Below, piece by piece: positions 1 to 6,496 of a stretch of 12,309 nucleotides of DNA. This DNA comes from Fimbriimonadaceae bacterium. GTDB lineage: Bacteria > Armatimonadota > Fimbriimonadia > Fimbriimonadales > Fimbriimonadaceae. The stretch's first letter is position 1. Each line of letters begins with the position of its first letter. Location: positions 1 through 12,309 of the forward strand of contig JAKRSE010000281.1 of the NCBI GenBank assembly GCA_022402505.1, given 5' to 3'. Under the pieces are notes generated by a model. The model had not been told where the DNA came from. It ran no database searches and saw only the letters and a program-made list of their open reading frames with translations. The position numbers were made by a program, and so were the translations under genes.

Positions 1-2
1 GA

Positions 3-617
3 GAGGGCTGGGCCTGCCTCTTCGTGGACCTGCGCGGGCAGGGCTCCAGCGGGAAGGCTCCGGTGAGCTTCGGCGATCGGGAACGGCGGGACGCAGCCGT
101 CGCCGCCCGGTGGGCCAGGAGTCAGGCACCGGACGTGCCCGTCGTCTTGGTCGGCAGCAGCATGGGAGCCGCCGCCGCCGTTCTGGCCGTCGCAGATGAG
201 CCCGGCCTCGCCGACGGGCTGATCCTGGACGGCTGCTACCGAAACCTTCACGAGGCGAGCCGGGGATGGTGGATCATGCTGGCCGGGCCCTGGCTGGACG
301 CGCTCCTGCGGCTCACGATGCCGATCGGTTCGCTGATCTCGGGACTCCGGCCGAGGCAGGTCTCGGTGGAAGACGCCCTGCCCAGGCTTGACGGCGTACC
401 GATCCTGATGCTCAATGGAGATGCCGATCCGATCGTTCCCTGGGCGTCGGCCGAGGCGAACCTAAGGGCGGCGGGCGACCTGGCCGAACTCCACCGATTC
501 GCGGGCTCCGGACACGGTCATGGCCGATTCCGCGAACCCGTTCGATTCCGAGCTCTCGTCTCGGACTGGCTGAAAAACCGCTTTGCCCCCCGCGACATTT
601 CCGACCCGCGTCCGTAA
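3..617 (+). CDS. Alpha/beta hydrolase, 5'-truncated by window edge
   Basis: This is the C-terminal part of an alpha/beta-hydrolase-fold serine hydrolase. The frame is open to the left edge, and the first visible codons give a strand reading ACLFVDLRGQGSSGK, typical of the segment before the nucleophile elbow, so the true start lies outside the window. Counting from the GTG at 24, the nucleophile motif is VGSSMGA (Ser46). The likely acid lies in NGDADPIVP (Asp133 or Asp135) and the likely catalytic histidine in GSGHGHG (His164 or His166), which gives the order and spacing of a Ser-Asp-His triad. A lid-like insert with hydrophobic residues lies between Ser and Asp. The family covers esterases, lipases and peptidases, and the substrate cannot be read from sequence. 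The gene ends in TAA 34 bp before the next likely start. A GTG start at 24 is formally possible but would remove the first core strands, so I reject it. Confidence 0.88.
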   Translation, partial: EGWACLFVDLRGQGSSGKAPVSFGDRERRDAAVAARWARSQAPDVPVVLVGSSMGAAAAVLAVADEPGLADGLILDGCYRNLHEASRGWWIMLAGPWLDALLRLTMPIGSLISGLRPRQVSVEDALPRLDGVPILMLNGDADPIVPWASAEANLRAAGDLAELHRFAGSGHGHGRFREPVRFRALVSDWLKNRFAPRDISDPRP

Positions 618-651
618 TAATGCTTGCGGTCGCAGCGTCGCGCCGATTCCC

Positions 652-1209
652 ATGGAACCTTCAAGCGCAATGAATCCCGACGGCGGGATGGCGACCCACG
701 CCCTGGTGGCCGTGCTGCAGCGGCTCCCCTCGCTCATCGGCTCTCGGCCCGAAGTGGCCGCCGAGCTTCTCGACTTCCTGAAGCGGCGCGACCCCGACCT
801 GCACCGCCAGGCCGTGCTTCATGCCCTGCACTTGGGCGAAATCGCGACCGACGACGCCGCGTCTGCCCTTGGCCTGGACATCCCCGCCATGCGGTCCGCT
901 CTGGCCGACCTGCGGTCTTCCGAGCCGCCGTCCACCGAGGGCGAAATCGCCGTGGACCCCCAGGGGATCGCCCGGATCCAGGGAACCATCGTGGCCGTCT
1001 GGGAGCTGGTCTGGCGGTTCCGGCAGTCGGGCACGGTCGAGGCCTTGACGGCCGCCTTCCCGGCCCTCACCGAAGCCCAGGTTCGAGCCGGGTTGGCCTA
1101 CGCCGGCCTTCATCCCGAAGAGATCGCCCGCCAGATCCTCGCCTACGAGTCGCATCGCCGGCAGGTCGGTCTGGCCGTCGTCGAAATGCCGATTCCCGAT
1201 CAAGGCTGA
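652..1209 (+). CDS. DUF433 protein with UPF0175-like N-terminus
   Basis: About 185 aa. Residues about 104-158 match the DUF433 pattern: GIARIQGT, then an amphipathic helix, then AFPALTEAQVRAGLAYAGLHPEEI. DUF433 proteins are small DNA-binding, antitoxin-like proteins, often next to a PIN-like toxin. Residues about 50-85 (LHRQAVLHALHLGEIATDDAASALGL) resemble UPF0175, another antitoxin-like helix-turn-helix family, so this looks like a fusion of two antitoxin-type modules. No toxin gene adjoins it: the neighbours are a hydrolase and a peptidase. ATG codons at 652, 670 and 688 are all possible starts and none has a clear Shine-Dalgarno site. I chose 652 because it clears the upstream gene; a start at 583 would overlap that gene by 35 bp. 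The DUF433 call is confident, the UPF0175 similarity is judged by eye, and a toxin-antitoxin role is inference. Confidence 0.75.
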   Translation: MEPSSAMNPDGGMATHALVAVLQRLPSLIGSRPEVAAELLDFLKRRDPDLHRQAVLHALHLGEIATDDAASALGLDIPAMRSALADLRSSEPPSTEGEIAVDPQGIARIQGTIVAVWELVWRFRQSGTVEALTAAFPALTEAQVRAGLAYAGLHPEEIARQILAYESHRRQVGLAVVEMPIPDQG

Positions 1210-1258
1210 GCCCTGGCGGCGATCACTTCGCAGGCTCCGATTGGGGTCTACTTGCGCC

Positions 1259-2947
1259 ATGCCGAAGCCGCCCCTGGACCGATACATCCGGTACGAGGAA
1301 CTCACCGATCACCTGCAGGCCCTGGCCGCGGAACACCCCGGCCTGGTCCGATTGGAAGAGCTTGGCAGAAGCTGGGAAGGCCGGCCGATCTGGCTCGTCG
1401 TCCTCAACGACGAATCCACCGGGGCCGACACCGAGAAGCCCGCCTTCTGGGTGGACGGCAACATCCACGCCAGCGAGGTCAGCGCGTCCACGGCCTGCCT
1501 CGCCTTCCTGGACCTGATGCTTGGGCGCCATCGCGACGTGCTGAAGGATCGTGCCGTCTACGTCTGCCCCCGCCTGAACCCCGACGGCGCCGAGTGGGCG
1601 CTGGCCGACAAGCCGAAGATCGTCCGGAGCAGCACCAGGCCGCACCCCTTCGACGAGAACGACCCCGAGGGACTTGAGAGGGAGGACATCGACGGCGACG
1701 GCCGCATCCTCCAGATGCGCGTCCCCGACCCCAACGGCCCCTGGTGCGTCAGCGAAGAAGAGCCGCGCCTGCTCCGCCGCCGCCGCCCCGAGGATCGCGA
1801 CAAGACCTTCTACCGGGTCCTCCCGGGAGGCCTGATCCACGGCTGGGACGGCATGACCCTGCGCGGCCGCCGGGTGAAGGAAGGGCTCGACCTGAACCGC
1901 CAGTATCCGAGCGGATGGCGGGGCGAACACGAGCAGAAGGGAGCCGGGCTCTTTCCCGCCGGCGAACCCGAGATCCGCGCCCAAGTCGACTTCATTACCC
2001 GCCACCCGAACATCTGCGGCGCGGTGACCTTCCACACCTATTCCGGCGTCCTGCTCCGGCCTCCGGGACGCGAACCGGAGGACAACCTTCCGCCCGAAGA
2101 CGTCTGGATCTACCGCGAGATGGGCGCCAAGGGCACCGAGATGACCGGCTACCCGGCGATCTCGGTCTTCCACGACTTCAAGTACCACCCGAAGGAGGTC
2201 ATCACCGGCGTCTTCGACGACTGGATGTACGAGCATCGCGGCGTCCACGCGTGGACGGTCGAAATCTGGTCGCCTCAGCGGCAGGCGGGGATCACCGAAT
2301 ACAAGTACATCGACTGGTTCCGGGATCATCCTTTCAGCGACGACCTGAAGATGCTCGCCTGGAGCGATTCCGCCCTGGGCGGTCGGGGGTATGTCGATTG
2401 GAAGCCCTTCGAGCATCCCCAGCTCGGCCCGGTGGAGATCGGCGGATGGGACGCCCTGCTCGCCTTCCGCAATCCCCCGCCGGAGTTTCTGCAGGCCGAA
2501 GTCACGCCCCTCGCCGAATGGACCGCATGGCTGGTGCTGACCGGGCCGCGCCTGGTTCAGCGGTCGCTGGAGGTTGCGGAGGTGGACGGGTTGCTGAAGG
2601 TCCGCTGGGCGGTGCAGAATTCCGGCTGGCTTCCGACCCAGGTGACCAAGCTGGCGGCGGATCGGAAGCTGTGTCGAGGCGTGGTCGCCGAGATTCTGGC
2701 CGAAGGGGAAGAGGCGGTCGACTCAGAGCCGGGCTCGTCTCGGCCGGCCTGGCTGGTCGCCGGGGATCGGAGGACGGTCGGCGGTCAGCTGAAGGGCTGG
2801 AGCGACACTCCCGCCGGAGCCATCGGCTATTCGATGGACGACACCTCGGATGTCCAGGTCTTCGAATGGATCCTGAAGCCCGGCCGCTACCGCCTCACCG
2901 CCCGCCACGAGCGTGCGGGGGTCGTGCGGGCGGAGATTGGGGGGTAG
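1259..2947 (+). CDS. M14-family zinc carboxypeptidase
   Basis: 562 aa. A metallopeptidase of the M14 (carboxypeptidase A-like) family, which removes C-terminal residues from peptides using one zinc ion. From the ATG at 1259, zinc ligands are visible as His70 and Glu73 (NIHASEV) and His259 (TFHTYSG). The substrate-carboxylate motif is DLNR (Asn213, Arg214), and the catalytic Glu335 lies in WTVEIWSP. An acidic insert at about 131-160 contains DIDGDGRI (Asp143, 145 and 147), a calcium-loop-like DxDxDG motif, followed by LQMRVPDPNG. Residues after about 400 form a beta-rich C-terminal domain. No signal peptide is evident from this start, unlike many secreted M14 enzymes; the in-frame TTG at 1241 adds only six residues and does not create one. 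There is no clear Shine-Dalgarno site. The last 107 bp of coding sequence recur at 4653-4759. The family is secure; substrate and location are not. Confidence 0.93.
   Translation: MPKPPLDRYIRYEELTDHLQALAAEHPGLVRLEELGRSWEGRPIWLVVLNDESTGADTEKPAFWVDGNIHASEVSASTACLAFLDLMLGRHRDVLKDRAVYVCPRLNPDGAEWALADKPKIVRSSTRPHPFDENDPEGLEREDIDGDGRILQMRVPDPNGPWCVSEEEPRLLRRRRPEDRDKTFYRVLPGGLIHGWDGMTLRGRRVKEGLDLNRQYPSGWRGEHEQKGAGLFPAGEPEIRAQVDFITRHPNICGAVTFHTYSGVLLRPPGREPEDNLPPEDVWIYREMGAKGTEMTGYPAISVFHDFKYHPKEVITGVFDDWMYEHRGVHAWTVEIWSPQRQAGITEYKYIDWFRDHPFSDDLKMLAWSDSALGGRGYVDWKPFEHPQLGPVEIGGWDALLAFRNPPPEFLQAEVTPLAEWTAWLVLTGPRLVQRSLEVAEVDGLLKVRWAVQNSGWLPTQVTKLAADRKLCRGVVAEILAEGEEAVDSEPGSSRPAWLVAGDRRTVGGQLKGWSDTPAGAIGYSMDDTSDVQVFEWILKPGRYRLTARHERAGVVRAEIGG
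2838..2944 (+). repeat. Direct repeat copy 1 (3' end of M14 gene)
   Basis: This is the last 107 bp of the M14 reading frame before its TAG stop at 2945. It recurs in the same orientation at 4653-4759, a constant offset of 1815 bp. There are three mismatches: C2884/T4699 and T2914/C4729, both silent in the M14 frame, and A2936/C4751, which changes Ile to Leu. Weak similarity continues left to about 2831 (shared TCGA). The match ends exactly at the G before the stop codon. It encodes the DTSDVQVFEWILKPGRYR part of the enzyme's C-terminal domain. Confidence 0.97.
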
Positions 2948-3027
2948 GCCGGGCTTGAGCCCAAGATGATCTGGCCATGAAGTGCATCCGGGGGATGGCT
3001 GGTGCTCAGAAATTTTCACGGTTTCTC

Positions 3028-3054
3028 TTGACATCCCCCCCCATGCAGTAGATT
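3028..3054 (+). promoter_or_regulatory. Candidate sigma70-type promoter with C8 spacer run
   Basis: A perfect -35 hexamer TTGACA lies at 3028-3033 and a -10-like TAGATT at 3049-3054. They are separated by 15 bp that include eight consecutive Cs at 3035-3042. The spacing is two bases short of the 17-bp optimum. The predicted transcription start, near 3061, falls at the ATG at 3062, so the transcript would be leaderless or nearly so. It would drive the two exported-protein genes downstream. The hexamers are seen directly; promoter activity is inference. Confidence 0.5.
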
Positions 3055-3061
3055 GGATTGC

Positions 3062-3598
3062 ATGAAGGGCGTCTTCATTTCTGGGATGGTGCTGATGGCG
3101 GCAGTGTCATCCGCCCAAGCCAGCTGGGTGCTGCAGACCCGCACCACGACCCTGGGCCTGCCTGGTTACGATTCGGTGACTTTTCGGACTCAGGCCGGAG
3201 AGACATCCGCCACCTACACCCTGACCATGGACTTCTCAAGAACCGTGACCGGCGCAACGACGCAGGAGCCTGCGTGGCATGCGAATGTGTTCAAGCTGGG
3301 CGCAACGGAACTTCTCCCGTTCAAGACGTGGACTGTGACCCTTGCTCCGGACGACTATGCCCAGATGCGTCATGCCAAGCAGAGCATTTTTCACAACGAC
3401 GTCTTTCAATGGATCGAGGCTCCCGCAGGCCCTCCGGGGCCGAATCCCGGCCCAGGCGAAGTGACCCCCGGACCCGGAGGAGGACCGCCTGCCACTCTCG
3501 CCAGCCGCACGATGACCGGCTGGAACCCGGTCGGAGGGTTCGAGGGGAGAGTCGTCAAGGACCCGACCGACTCGAGCACGCCATGGACGAGCCTATGA
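3062..3598 (+). CDS. Exported protein of unknown function, Gly/Pro-rich segment
   Basis: 178 aa, not recognised. The ATG at 3062 gives a good Sec signal peptide: Met-Lys start, hydrophobic core FISGMVLMAAV, and AQA before a likely cleavage at residue 20/21. A TTG at 3053 would add only three residues. The mature part begins SWVLQTRTTTLGLPGYDS and is rich in Thr, Ser and beta-strand-like stretches to about residue 115. A Gly/Pro-rich linker follows at about 121-143 (GPPGPNPGPG and similar), then a short polar tail. The linker is too short and irregular to be a collagen triplet domain. Its stop overlaps the next start in an ATGA, so the two are probably translated together. G+C is about 50% in a sampled line, well below the neighbouring M14 gene, suggesting acquisition. 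It is probably periplasmic or surface-exposed; no enzymatic motif is seen. Confidence 0.75.
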   Translation: MKGVFISGMVLMAAVSSAQASWVLQTRTTTLGLPGYDSVTFRTQAGETSATYTLTMDFSRTVTGATTQEPAWHANVFKLGATELLPFKTWTVTLAPDDYAQMRHAKQSIFHNDVFQWIEAPAGPPGPNPGPGEVTPGPGGGPPATLASRTMTGWNPVGGFEGRVVKDPTDSSTPWTSL

Positions 3599-4539
3599 AG
3601 CGCATCACTATCCTCGGCCTGACTCTCGTGGCCTGCGCGGCCTCGTTCGGTGCGCCAGATTTTCGGACCGCCATTTTGGTCGGCGGTGCAGCGGTGATGG
3701 AGGTTCCTGCCGGTATGGTTTCGGCTCCCAGATTCACGGAAGAGTCCCTGAAGGCCAGGCTGTCGAATGGCAGCTATCGGTTCTTTGCCTCGGAAGAGCA
3801 TGATTGTCTCGTCGCAGTGTCCACGGATGCGCCTGGTTTGGCTGAACCCCGGGCCCTCATTGATGGTCTCCGATATGCAGCTCAATCTGGAGGTTTTGCA
3901 CCGCCGAATCTGATCCCACTTTCCATGGTTTCCACTTTGACGGACGAGAACAAGACGTGGGGAGATGGATGGTCGCGTCCGGTCCTGGTGGTCGAGAAGA
4001 TCGCACGGGTCCCTGGGGTGCGCTGGGAGTTCGGTGTGCCCATCGGCCGTGGCCCCACAGGTCTCCGGGCTCTCGCCGCCACACAAGCTTTCGTGCCAGG
4101 CGTCCACTCTTCTCCGTCAAACCCCTTCCAGCCGGCGGAGAATCAGGTGACCATTCGGGCGCTCAATCACCGGCAGGCTACGCCTTTGCAACGGCGCTTC
4201 GCCTTGGAGTCTTACGAGAAGGCGGTAGAGGAGTTGGCCGAAGAGCGGGATCAGGCTTTGGCTGCGTATCTAAGAGCGGTCGACCCCAGTGGAGAACTTG
4301 CCCCAAGCATCCCGCCCTCCGGCAGTCTCCAGGATTTGCCCGCAGAGACCAGACGGCAGTTGGAGGACTACGTTCGGAGCGTTGCTAATGATCGACTCTT
4401 TTTCGATTCGCCGTCAGAGGCGGAACTCTATCTCCAGTCGATCCGCACTTACAGCATTCGATACAGCATCAGCTTTGTTGCCTTCAACAGCAAAGGCGAA
4501 CCGTTCACCTACAGCGGCCTCATCCGATGGACCCCGTGA
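3595..4539 (+). CDS. Exported protein of unknown function
   Basis: 314 aa, not recognised. It starts at the ATG that overlaps the preceding stop by four bases (ATGA), which indicates translational coupling. The N-terminus MKRITILGLTLVACAASFGA is a signal peptide. LVAC at residues 11-14 matches a lipobox, but the signal would be unusually short, so ordinary Sec cleavage after SFGA (about residue 20) is at least as likely. Residues about 25-165 look like a globular alpha/beta domain with a segment RPVLVVEKIARVPGVRWEFG. Residues about 198-230 are strongly helical and charged (LESYEKAVEELAEERDQALA). A Pro/Ser linker follows, then a second helical and beta C-terminus ending YSGLIRWTP. No catalytic motif is seen. 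Together with the upstream gene it forms a two-gene exported unit of lower G+C, bracketed by the 107-bp repeats. It may partner its neighbour at the cell surface; that is inference. Confidence 0.75.
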   Translation: MKRITILGLTLVACAASFGAPDFRTAILVGGAAVMEVPAGMVSAPRFTEESLKARLSNGSYRFFASEEHDCLVAVSTDAPGLAEPRALIDGLRYAAQSGGFAPPNLIPLSMVSTLTDENKTWGDGWSRPVLVVEKIARVPGVRWEFGVPIGRGPTGLRALAATQAFVPGVHSSPSNPFQPAENQVTIRALNHRQATPLQRRFALESYEKAVEELAEERDQALAAYLRAVDPSGELAPSIPPSGSLQDLPAETRRQLEDYVRSVANDRLFFDSPSEAELYLQSIRTYSIRYSISFVAFNSKGEPFTYSGLIRWTP

Positions 4540-4559
4540 TCCGGTCCTCCGAGCGGGTT

Positions 4560-4586
4560 CCGGCAGGAAGCCTTCTTCCTGCACGG
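4560..4586 (+). terminator. Hairpin after the exported-protein pair
   Basis: GCAGGAA at 4563-4569 pairs with TTCCTGC at 4576-4582 around a six-base loop. CCG at 4560-4562 can extend the stem to CGG at 4584-4586 across one bulged A. It lies 20 bp past the stop at 4539. A second possible stem (4589-4594 with 4605-4610) follows. No U-tract follows, so a classical intrinsic terminator is not shown. The position fits a transcript end or an mRNA-stabilising hairpin. Confidence 0.35.
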
Positions 4587-4645
4587 TCGGCCGTCTCCCT
4601 GATCACGGCCAAAGGCGAAGGTTGATGGGTCCACACGGCCGGGAG

Positions 4646-4780
4646 TCGAAGCACGACACCTCGGATGTCCAGGTCTTCGAATGGATCCTGAAGCCCGGTC
4701 GCTACCGCCTCACCGCCCGCCACGAGCGCGCGGGGGTCGTGCGGGCGGAGCTTGGGGGGCGAGACATCAGTCGGAGGTGA
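4646..4780 (+). pseudogene. Orphan 3' fragment of an M14 peptidase gene
   Basis: This is a detached copy of the C-terminal segment of the M14 enzyme. The frame encodes DTSDVQVFEWILKPGRYRLT and continues through the tail to VVRAELGG. In place of the M14 stop it then reads RDISRR before a TGA at 4778-4780. Nothing recognisable of the catalytic domain precedes it. A faint ACGGTCGGC similarity at 4583 to the M14 region near 2774 is too short to count. The fragment is probably untranslated. It runs antisense into the last codons of the DUF4276 gene, overlapping by 14 bp. It could be the displaced original gene end after an insertion, or the remnant of a lost tandem duplicate. Confidence 0.85.
4653..4759 (+). 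repeat. Direct repeat copy 2 (M14 gene tail)
   Basis: This is the second copy of the 107-bp M14 tail, 104/107 identical to 2838-2944 and in the same orientation. Identity ends at 4759, where copy 1 continues into TAG and this copy into CGA. It is a high-GC block between two lower-GC gene pairs. The DUF4276 stop codon (4767-4769 on the minus strand) begins only 7 bp beyond it. Confidence 0.97.
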
Positions 4781-5309
4781 GGGAGGTCAACGACTTCCAG
4801 AAGACCTGAAAGCTCCTTGACGTGCATCGACTCGGATCGAAGAACCTTCCGATCTGCCTGGAGCCCGTCACCTTCTGGTACTCCGGCACGATCCGCTTCA
4901 GAACTATGGACGGTTTGGAGAGCGCGTCTGGGTCTCGGTATTGTCTCTTGCCCACGAGTCTCGCGATCTCCTCCTTTCCCATTGCGTGGGCGACCGCTGT
5001 CAGGTCTCCGATGTGCCAGGCCTCCAGTTCGTCACAGACGATCCGAACTACGGCGTTCTTGCCTTCGGGAAGAATGCTCACGAGATCCTGTTTGACTGAG
5101 TGACAATCTCTGCCGTCCCGATCCTCCAGGATCAAGAAGGAGGTCCCCTCCGGAAACGACCGGAGCTTGCGCGGAGTGCTTTCGCGGAGAGACTTTCTGC
5201 CGTTGTGAGAGATGATCCTCGTCGGCAGGCCGGGCAAGTGCCTGGTCAGTACCGGCTCAAGAAAGGCTCTCATGGACTCCTCTTCCACCAGAATGACAAG
5301 ATTGGTCAT
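4767..5309 (-). CDS. DUF4276 family TOPRIM-like protein, probable defence effector
   Basis: 180 aa. The protein matches the DUF4276 pattern across its length. It starts MTNLVILVEEESMRAFLEPV with the N-terminal acidic cluster (Glu9-Glu11). It has LILEDRDGRDCHSVKQDL with Asp63 and Asp65 as the TOPRIM DxD pair, then RIVCDELEAWHIGDL, then RQYRDPDAL at about 122-130, and ends with SRSFQVFWKSL. Acidic residues of this kind bind metal in TOPRIM nucleases. DUF4276 genes are often paired with an AAA ATPase, as here, in arrangements reminiscent of PARIS, RloAB or other OLD-like anti-phage systems. Its ATG overlaps the ATPase stop by one base (TGATG), so the two are translationally coupled. Lower G+C than the flanks suggests transfer. 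The family is confident; nuclease activity and defence are inferred from relatives. Confidence 0.85.
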   Translation of the reverse strand: MTNLVILVEEESMRAFLEPVLTRHLPGLPTRIISHNGRKSLRESTPRKLRSFPEGTSFLILEDRDGRDCHSVKQDLVSILPEGKNAVVRIVCDELEAWHIGDLTAVAHAMGKEEIARLVGKRQYRDPDALSKPSIVLKRIVPEYQKVTGSRQIGRFFDPSRCTSRSFQVFWKSLTSLTSD

Positions 5310-6496
5310 CAGGGGAGATCTCCGGCAAGCAGCATTTGGCGAAAGAGGGCGCCCATCTGGTCCCCCTCCTTCGTCAATCTTTGCAGTGTTTCAGAGTCTT
5401 TGGCACGGCGAACTTTGGCGAACCCATTCTCCTTTGAAAGCCAGAAAACCTCGTCGAGTTCTGCACCATTCAGAAAGTCCGGTGAGTGTGTGGAAACGAA
5501 GACCTGCCCGCCCCTCTTCGCGTATTCTCTAAATTCCTCGATCAAGGTTGACATCAACCCCGGATACAACTGGTTCTCAGGCTCCTCCACCGCCAGCAAC
5601 GGATGCGGTTTTGGGTCGTGAAGCAGGACCAGGTAGGCGAACATCTTGATCGTGCCGTCCGACACATGCCTGGCGATGAAGGGATCCTTGAACGAACCGT
5701 CCGAGAACTTCAGTACGAGTCTCCCATCTTCCGTCAGGACCGCTTGCACATCTGACACTCCGGGGAGCTTTTCTCGCATTCGCTGAAGAATTTTTTCAAA
5801 GACCTTCTTGTTTCGTTCAAAGTAAGTCTTTGCGACCACCGCAACATTCTCTCCCCGGCGAGAGAGATGCTCTGCATAGCCTGCTTCGGCACTCGGGCGT
5901 GCATCTCCTATGTGAAAGTCGCTGATGTGCCAGCCATCGATCAACTCACGAAACTCGAGTGCGGCCGGGAACTTCTTCAATTGGCCCAGGCTTTTGATCG
6001 CGAGAGTGACAGGGTCCGCAAGCACGAAGTTCTCCCGACGCTCGTTTCCCGCGCTGTAGGCCTCAGCGGACTCGTCTGTGATCGCATCACCACTTCCATT
6101 CTTGAAGTCCAAGAACTTCCATGGTCGACCATGGGAACCGCGCTTGTAGGATAATCTTTCCTGGCTGATGACGGGGCCCTGCTCAGAGTCGGAAACTTCG
6201 AGCACATACGTCGTCAGGAGCCCTTGACTGGATCGGAACTTGATCTGGATGCTGATTGGTCCTCGTTCACCCCTAGACACCAGCTCTCTAAAGCCGCCTC
6301 GGCGCGAGACCGCAGCTGCGACATTGTCAGTGAGTGCCTCCTTCAAAAAGGAGAAAACATCGAACAGGGTTGATTTGCCGGTTCCGTTTTCACCGACTAC
6401 TACGGTCAAGGCAGGCAGGTCGTTCAGGCTGACATCTTTCAGAACACGGTAGTTCTTGACCTCAATTCGCTCGATTCGGCCCTTCATATTACTCAT
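5309..6496 (-). CDS. ABC-class AAA family ATPase, defence-pair sensor or motor
   Basis: 395 aa. An SMC/ABC-type ATPase of the AAA_15/AAA_21 (OLD-like) group. The N-terminus has the typical IERIEVKNYRVLKDVSL. Walker A is GENGTGKS at residues 35-42, the signature-like segment HVSDGTIKM is at 277-285, Walker B is LLAVEEPENQL at 300-310 and the H-loop is STHSPDF at 335-341. The middle (about 110-270) is a less conserved insert with a helical region at about 220-245. All ATPase motifs are intact. In two-gene systems with TOPRIM partners such ATPases typically sense a phage trigger and control the effector; that role is inferred here. The ATG at 6496 has an AGGG four bases upstream, one of the few Shine-Dalgarno-like sites here; Met4 is an alternative. 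It lies 12 bp after the preceding minus-strand gene. Sampled lines are 42-55% G+C against about 70% nearby. Confidence 0.9.
   Translation of the reverse strand: MSNMKGRIERIEVKNYRVLKDVSLNDLPALTVVVGENGTGKSTLFDVFSFLKEALTDNVAAAVSRRGGFRELVSRGERGPISIQIKFRSSQGLLTTYVLEVSDSEQGPVISQERLSYKRGSHGRPWKFLDFKNGSGDAITDESAEAYSAGNERRENFVLADPVTLAIKSLGQLKKFPAALEFRELIDGWHISDFHIGDARPSAEAGYAEHLSRRGENVAVVAKTYFERNKKVFEKILQRMREKLPGVSDVQAVLTEDGRLVLKFSDGSFKDPFIARHVSDGTIKMFAYLVLLHDPKPHPLLAVEEPENQLYPGLMSTLIEEFREYAKRGGQVFVSTHSPDFLNGAELDEVFWLSKENGFAKVRRAKDSETLQRLTKEGDQMGALFRQMLLAGDLP

Noticed and set aside
1223..2416. Long minus-strand open frame antisense to the M14 gene
   Set aside because: It mirrors the third-position GC bias of the M14 gene. 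The protein is low-complexity in Val, Ala, Gly and Asp and has no family features, while the + strand has intact catalytic motifs.
2949..2964. GGGC-TTGA-GCCC hairpin after the M14 stop
   Set aside because: The stem is only four to five base pairs with no T-tract. It is too weak to call a terminator.
3422..3492. Collagen-like domain in the first exported protein
   Set aside because: The Gly/Pro-rich stretch is short and not a regular Gly-X-Y triplet array, so it is described as a linker.
4583..4652. Extended M14 homology upstream of the repeat copy 2
   Set aside because: Only ACGGTCGGC plus a few bases align, with a six-base offset change. This is too little to distinguish from chance in GC-rich DNA.
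2831..4760. Insertion sequence or transposon around the 107-bp repeats
   Set aside because: There is no transposase or integrase gene, no terminal inverted repeats and no short target-site duplication. I report only the repeats and the inferred insertion.
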